NCBI RefSeq assembly: GCF_000427685.1
Contig: NZ_KE386573.1
Coordinates: forward strand, 2,774,938-2,838,937
From: Haloplanus natans DSM 17983
Lineage (GTDB): Archaea; Halobacteriota; Halobacteria; Halobacteriales; Haloferacaceae
DNA length: 64,000 bases
Reading direction: 5' to 3'
The notes under the pieces are model-generated. The model made no database searches, was not told where the DNA came from, and saw nothing but the letters and a program-made list of their open reading frames with translations. Shown here in pieces: positions 60,939-64,000 of the stretch. Each line of letters begins with the position of its first letter. The first letter of the stretch is position 1. The position numbers and the translations under genes were made by a program.

Positions 60939-61892
60939 TCACGTCCGCTCGGCTGTCGGGAGGTCTACGACCTCCCCGTCCGCGTACACCGTCGGCTCCC
61001 GGATGATCCCGTCGAGGTGAAGCGGGGCCTCGGTGTCGCCGCCGATGCTCGCGTCGTCGCCGATGGCGACGTGGACGGTGCCCGCGGCCTTCTCGTCCAG
61101 CAGCACCGATCCCACGAGCTCCGTCACGCCGACGTTCGTCCCGATACCGAGTTCGGCGAGGTTGGCGGCGGCGTCGCCCACCTCCTCGCGGCCCGCCTCG
61201 ACCTGTTCGCGCACCGCGTCGTCGGAGATGTGCGTGACGTAGCCGTCTTCCACCTCGAACCGGAGGGGTTCCGGAACGAGCCCGTGGGGCATCATCGTCC
61301 CGTCGACGACGTAGGTGCCGTTGGCCGTTTCGGGACTGACGAACGTCTCGCCGGCGGGGAGATTCGAGAAATCGCCGGCGTCGTGGACCATTCCGGTGTC
61401 GGTCAGCCACTCGCGGTCGCCGGGGCGGACGGTCAGGTCGGTGCCGGCGGGCGCCGTCACGCGAATCTCGTCGGCGCCGTCGACCTGTGCGAGCACCTCG
61501 CGACAGCCCCGCTCGATGGCTTCGTAGTCGGCGTCGAGGCCGGCGGTCATCACCGCCTCGGTGACGCCGGGGAGGGTCGCGGCGCGGGCGCCGGCCTCGC
61601 AGGCGCGTTTCCGAGCGCGCGTGTGACTCAAACTCTTCGTCGTCGGCGCGAGCACCACGTCGGCGTCGGCCATCGCCGCCGCGACGGGCGCGGGCGGTTC
61701 GGTTCCGTGTTGCTCGCCCGGCGGATATCGCAGGAGGACGGCGTCGGCGGTCACGTCGCTCGCGACCTCGTACAGCGCCTCGCCGATCGGGAGGCGCTCG
61801 TCGTCGGTGACGACCGCACAGGACTCGTCGGCGCCGAGCGCCATGCACTGATGGACCGCCGTCTCGGCGGCCTCGCGGAGTGTGTTGGACAT
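60939..61892 (-). CDS. M29-type aminopeptidase
   Basis: 317 residues from the ATG at 61892 (MSNTLREAAETAVHQCM). N-terminal alpha/beta half with VVLAPTTKSLSHTRARKRACEAGAR. The catalytic C-terminal half has NLPAGETFVSPE, EVGDAAANLAELGIGTN and later acidic and His positions (AIGDDASIGG, HLDGIIREPTVYADGEVV) corresponding to the co-catalytic metal site of aminopeptidase T/AmpS relatives. It is shorter than bacterial M29 enzymes, as is usual in archaea. Cytoplasmic peptide turnover is inferred. Confidence 0.82.
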   Translation of the reverse strand: MSNTLREAAETAVHQCMALGADESCAVVTDDERLPIGEALYEVASDVTADAVLLRYPPGEQHGTEPPAPVAAAMADADVVLAPTTKSLSHTRARKRACEAGARAATLPGVTEAVMTAGLDADYEAIERGCREVLAQVDGADEIRVTAPAGTDLTVRPGDREWLTDTGMVHDAGDFSNLPAGETFVSPETANGTYVVDGTMMPHGLVPEPLRFEVEDGYVTHISDDAVREQVEAGREEVGDAAANLAELGIGTNVGVTELVGSVLLDEKAAGTVHVAIGDDASIGGDTEAPLHLDGIIREPTVYADGEVVDLPTAERT

Positions 61893-62012
61893 GGGCGAAC
61901 GGAGGGACGCGGCGGGGTTAGCCCTTGCCCTCCGTCTCGGGTCGTCGTCGGACGCCTCGCTGTCGGACGAGTGGTACAAACACTATTCAGCGTAGAAACG
62001 CATCTTCGGGAC

Positions 62013-62762
62013 ATGGGTGAACCGATCCGCGTCCTCCACGTCGACGACGACCCGGACTTCGTGGAGTTGGCCGCGACGTTTCTCGAACGCGAGGACGAGC
62101 GGTTCGCCGTCGAGACGGCGACGAGCGTCACGGAGGGTTTGGATCGGCTCGCGGAACTCCCCATCGACTGCATCGTCTCGGACTACGACATGCCGGCTCG
62201 GAACGGCATCGAATTCCTCGAAACCGTGCGCGAGGAGCATCCGAAGCTTCCTTTCGTCCTGTTTACCGGACGCGGCTCGGAGGAGATCGCCAGCCGGGCG
62301 ATCTCGGTCGGCGTCACCGAATACCTCCAGAAGCGGAGCGGAACGGATCAGTACACGGTGTTGGCCAACCGCATCGCGAACGGCGTCCGGGCCTATCGTG
62401 CGGAAACGGCCGTGAGCCGGAGCGAGGAACGCTACCACAACCTCGTCGACACCGCTCCGATTCCGATCATCGTCTTCGGCCGCGATCGGGAGCTGGTCTA
62501 CTCGAACGACGCGGCCGTCGACTTTTTCGACGCCGACGACCCCGCGGCACTCGACGGGCGAACGGTCACCGACTTCCTCCATCCGGACGACAGGGAGCGC
62601 GCGCTCACGCGCTTCGAGCGTCTCATGGAGGAAGGAGAGCCACTCCCGGGGACCGAGTTCCGCCTCGTGACGGTCGACGGCGAGATCAAAACCGCCACCG
62701 TCGCGACCGCACCCGGCTACTACCGGGGACGGAAGGTCGCACAGGCGATGGCGTACCGGTAG
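62013..62762 (+). CDS. Receiver-PAS signalling protein
   Basis: 249 residues from the ATG at 62013. The receiver domain (1-120) has VLHVDDDPDF and phospho-acceptor Asp57 in IVSDYDMP, then FTGRGSEEIA and EYLQKRSG. A PAS domain (about 131-249: YHNLVDTAPIPIIVFGRDRELVYSN, DFLHPDDRERAL) ends the protein; there is no kinase or DNA-binding output domain. It probably relays a phosphate signal by protein contacts. The kinase at 33698 is a conceivable but distant partner. Confidence 0.88.
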   Translation: MGEPIRVLHVDDDPDFVELAATFLEREDERFAVETATSVTEGLDRLAELPIDCIVSDYDMPARNGIEFLETVREEHPKLPFVLFTGRGSEEIASRAISVGVTEYLQKRSGTDQYTVLANRIANGVRAYRAETAVSRSEERYHNLVDTAPIPIIVFGRDRELVYSNDAAVDFFDADDPAALDGRTVTDFLHPDDRERALTRFERLMEEGEPLPGTEFRLVTVDGEIKTATVATAPGYYRGRKVAQAMAYR

Positions 62763-62807
62763 CCCCGGCTCGAAACGATTATCACCGTCGCTACGCGACT
62801 CGGCGAT

Positions 62808-63827
62808 ATGACACAGGTCGGCGTCAACGGCTACGGAACCATCGGCAAGCGCGTCGCGGACGCGGTGGCGGCACAACCGGATATGGATCTCGTCGGCGTC
62901 GCGAAGACGCGCCCGAACTTCGAGGCGGAGACGGCCGCGCGGAACGGCTACCCCCTCTACGCGGCCGTCCCGGAGCGGGTCGACCGCTTCGCCGAGGAGG
63001 GCCTCGACCTCGCCGGCGAAGTCGAGGGTCTCGTCGCCGCGGCGGACGTGATCGTCGACTGCACGCCCTCGGGGATCGGCGCCGAGAACGCCTCGCTCTA
63101 CACCGACCACGACACGCCCGCCATCTTCCAGGGCGGCGAGGACGCCGACGTGGCCGACGTGAGCTTCAACGCCCGTGCGAACTTTGACGAGGCGATCGGC
63201 GCCGACTCCGCGCGGGTCGTCTCCTGTAACACCACCGGGCTCTCGCGGGTTCTCGCGCCGCTCTCGGAGGCCTACGGCGTCGAGAAGGCCCGCGTCACGC
63301 TGGTGCGCCGCGGCGGTGACCCCGGCCAGACCGGGCGCGGACCCATCGACGACATCCTCCCCGACCCCGTCACCATCCCCTCGCATCACGGCCCGGACGT
63401 GAACACCATCTTCCCCGACCTCGACATCGACACGCTGGGCATGAAGGTGCCGGCGACGCTGATGCACACCCACAGCGTCAACGTGACCCTGGAGTCCGAC
63501 GCCGACGCCGAGGACGTTCGCGAACTCTTTGCCGACGAGACGCGCCTGTTCCAGATTCCGGCCGGCGCCGACATCGACGGCGCGGGCAAACTCAAGGAGT
63601 TCGCCCACGACGCCGGGCGCCCGCGGGGTGACCTCTGGGAGAACTGCATCTGGGCGGAGTCGATCACCGTCGAGGGCCGTGATCTCTACCTGTTCCAGGC
63701 CATCCATCAGGAGAGCGACGTGGTGCCGGAGAACGTGGACGCCATCCGCGCCCTGCGCGGCGACGCCGACGCCGCGGAGAGCATGGCGACCACCGAGGAC
63801 GCGATGGGCGTCGGCATCGACTACTGA
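62808..63827 (+). CDS. gap: Type II (archaeal) glyceraldehyde-3-phosphate dehydrogenase
   Basis: 339 residues. NAD(P)-binding [17 protein letters not shown] and the catalytic Cys140 in SCNTTGLSR, with downstream [11 protein letters not shown]-type sequence ([19 protein letters not shown]) and [10 protein letters not shown], typical of archaeal type II enzymes. Haloarchaea often carry this form for gluconeogenesis beside a bacterial-type GAPDH; that split of roles is known in Haloferax and inferred here. Confidence 0.95.
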   Translation: MTQVGVNGYGTIGKRVADAVAAQPDMDLVGVAKTRPNFEAETAARNGYPLYAAVPERVDRFAEEGLDLAGEVEGLVAAADVIVDCTPSGIGAENASLYTDHDTPAIFQGGEDADVADVSFNARANFDEAIGADSARVVSCNTTGLSRVLAPLSEAYGVEKARVTLVRRGGDPGQTGRGPIDDILPDPVTIPSHHGPDVNTIFPDLDIDTLGMKVPATLMHTHSVNVTLESDADAEDVRELFADETRLFQIPAGADIDGAGKLKEFAHDAGRPRGDLWENCIWAESITVEGRDLYLFQAIHQESDVVPENVDAIRALRGDADAAESMATTEDAMGVGIDY

Positions 63828-63875
63828 TCGCGGCACCACGCGCAGCGCTTTGTGGTCTCGGCCCGTACGAGGGGT

Positions 63876-64000
63876 ATGAACGACCGCCCCCGTCGTCGAA
63901 CCAAACTGGTAGTAGTCGGCGTCCTGTTGCTGCTCGTCCCGGCCCTGATCCTCGTCGCCACGCTTGGCTTTCTACTCGTCGCCGAGGGCCTCGTCCTGGG
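63876..64000 (+). CDS. Membrane protein, 3' partial
   Basis: From the ATG at 63876 the frame reads a basic MNDRPRRRTK followed by a hydrophobic helix LVVVGVLLLLVPALILVATL and continues past the window edge. The positive-inside start suggests an inserted N-terminal helix. The family cannot be judged from 41 residues. Confidence 0.6.
   Translation, partial: MNDRPRRRTKLVVVGVLLLLVPALILVATLGFLLVAEGLVL

Noticed and set aside
1-64000. CRISPR array or cas genes
   Set aside because: No regularly spaced direct repeats of 25-40 bases with unique spacers. The only regular repeats are the in-frame 93-base units of the fibre-like gene.
1-64000. Replication origin
   Set aside because: No orc1/cdc6 gene and no cluster of ORB-like repeats was seen.

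Overview
This window is chromosomal DNA of an extremely halophilic archaeon (class Halobacteria). The evidence is a high-GC genome, acidic proteins, leaderless promoters with TATA boxes about 25 bases before the start, the split RNA polymerase genes rpoA1/A2 and rpoB1/B2, EF-1alpha and EF-2, several zinc-ribbon families known only from haloarchaea, and a PGF-CTERM-like surface protein. The gene content fits the order Haloferacales, but I cannot name a genus with confidence.

Layout. 1-19 kb is ordinary core genome: a surface protein, a FAU-1 RNA-binding protein, a ROK glucokinase with a universal stress protein, an SDR, a YgfZ-type folate protein, a geranylgeranyl-reductase-like flavoprotein, a PrsW-like protease, riboflavin synthase, a UvrD-like helicase coupled to an M24-like pseudoenzyme, an M32 carboxypeptidase, a divergent Nramp transporter and an M20 peptidase. 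19.0-21.7 kb is a tightly coupled three-gene cassette: a protein with seven exact 31-residue repeats and a phage-fibre-like C-terminus, a small unknown protein, and a metzincin-type zinc protease. 21.7-26.5 kb returns to housekeeping genes: a PINA-like PIN/ATPase/KH protein, a winged-helix protein, an EMC6-like membrane protein and ABCE1. A 46-codon remnant of an acyl-CoA synthetase also lies here.

26.6-30.1 kb is an accessory island on the 3' side of tRNA-Ala(CGC). It holds an IS200/IS605-type element carrying only tnpB plus a small RHH-like gene, a highly structured unannotated stretch, a decayed hicB, an intact hicB-hicA pair and a duplicated tRNA 3' end. 30.2-48.8 kb, all on the minus strand except one gene, is the archaeal rpo/str cluster: rpoH-B2-B1-A1-A2-nusA, rpsL-rpsG, fusA, tuf, rpsJ, with an alcohol dehydrogenase, a DUF5781-like gene, a histidine kinase and an ACT protein/homoserine dehydrogenase pair interspersed.

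49.1-51.1 kb is a second integration hotspot downstream of tRNA-Asp(GTC). Two partial repeats of the tRNA 3' end flank a second, frameshifted hicBA pair and a deletion derivative of an IS605-type element, followed by a long palindromic element related in plan to one at 5.5 kb. 51.3-57.9 kb holds a stress protein, a DUF35/thiolase pair, two microproteins, a second tnpB lineage and a lipoprotein. 57.9-59.3 kb is a third tnpB element, broken by a nonsense codon and a frameshift, lying between a Pcm-like methyltransferase and a DacZ-like c-di-AMP synthase. 60-64 kb is core again: a zinc-finger protein, an M29-like aminopeptidase, a receiver-PAS protein, type II GAPDH and the start of a membrane protein.

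The most interesting features are the fibre/metzincin cassette, the structured region downstream of the first tnpB, the two palindromic elements that share flanks but not stems, and the recurring link between tRNA 3'-end duplications and hicBA cassettes.
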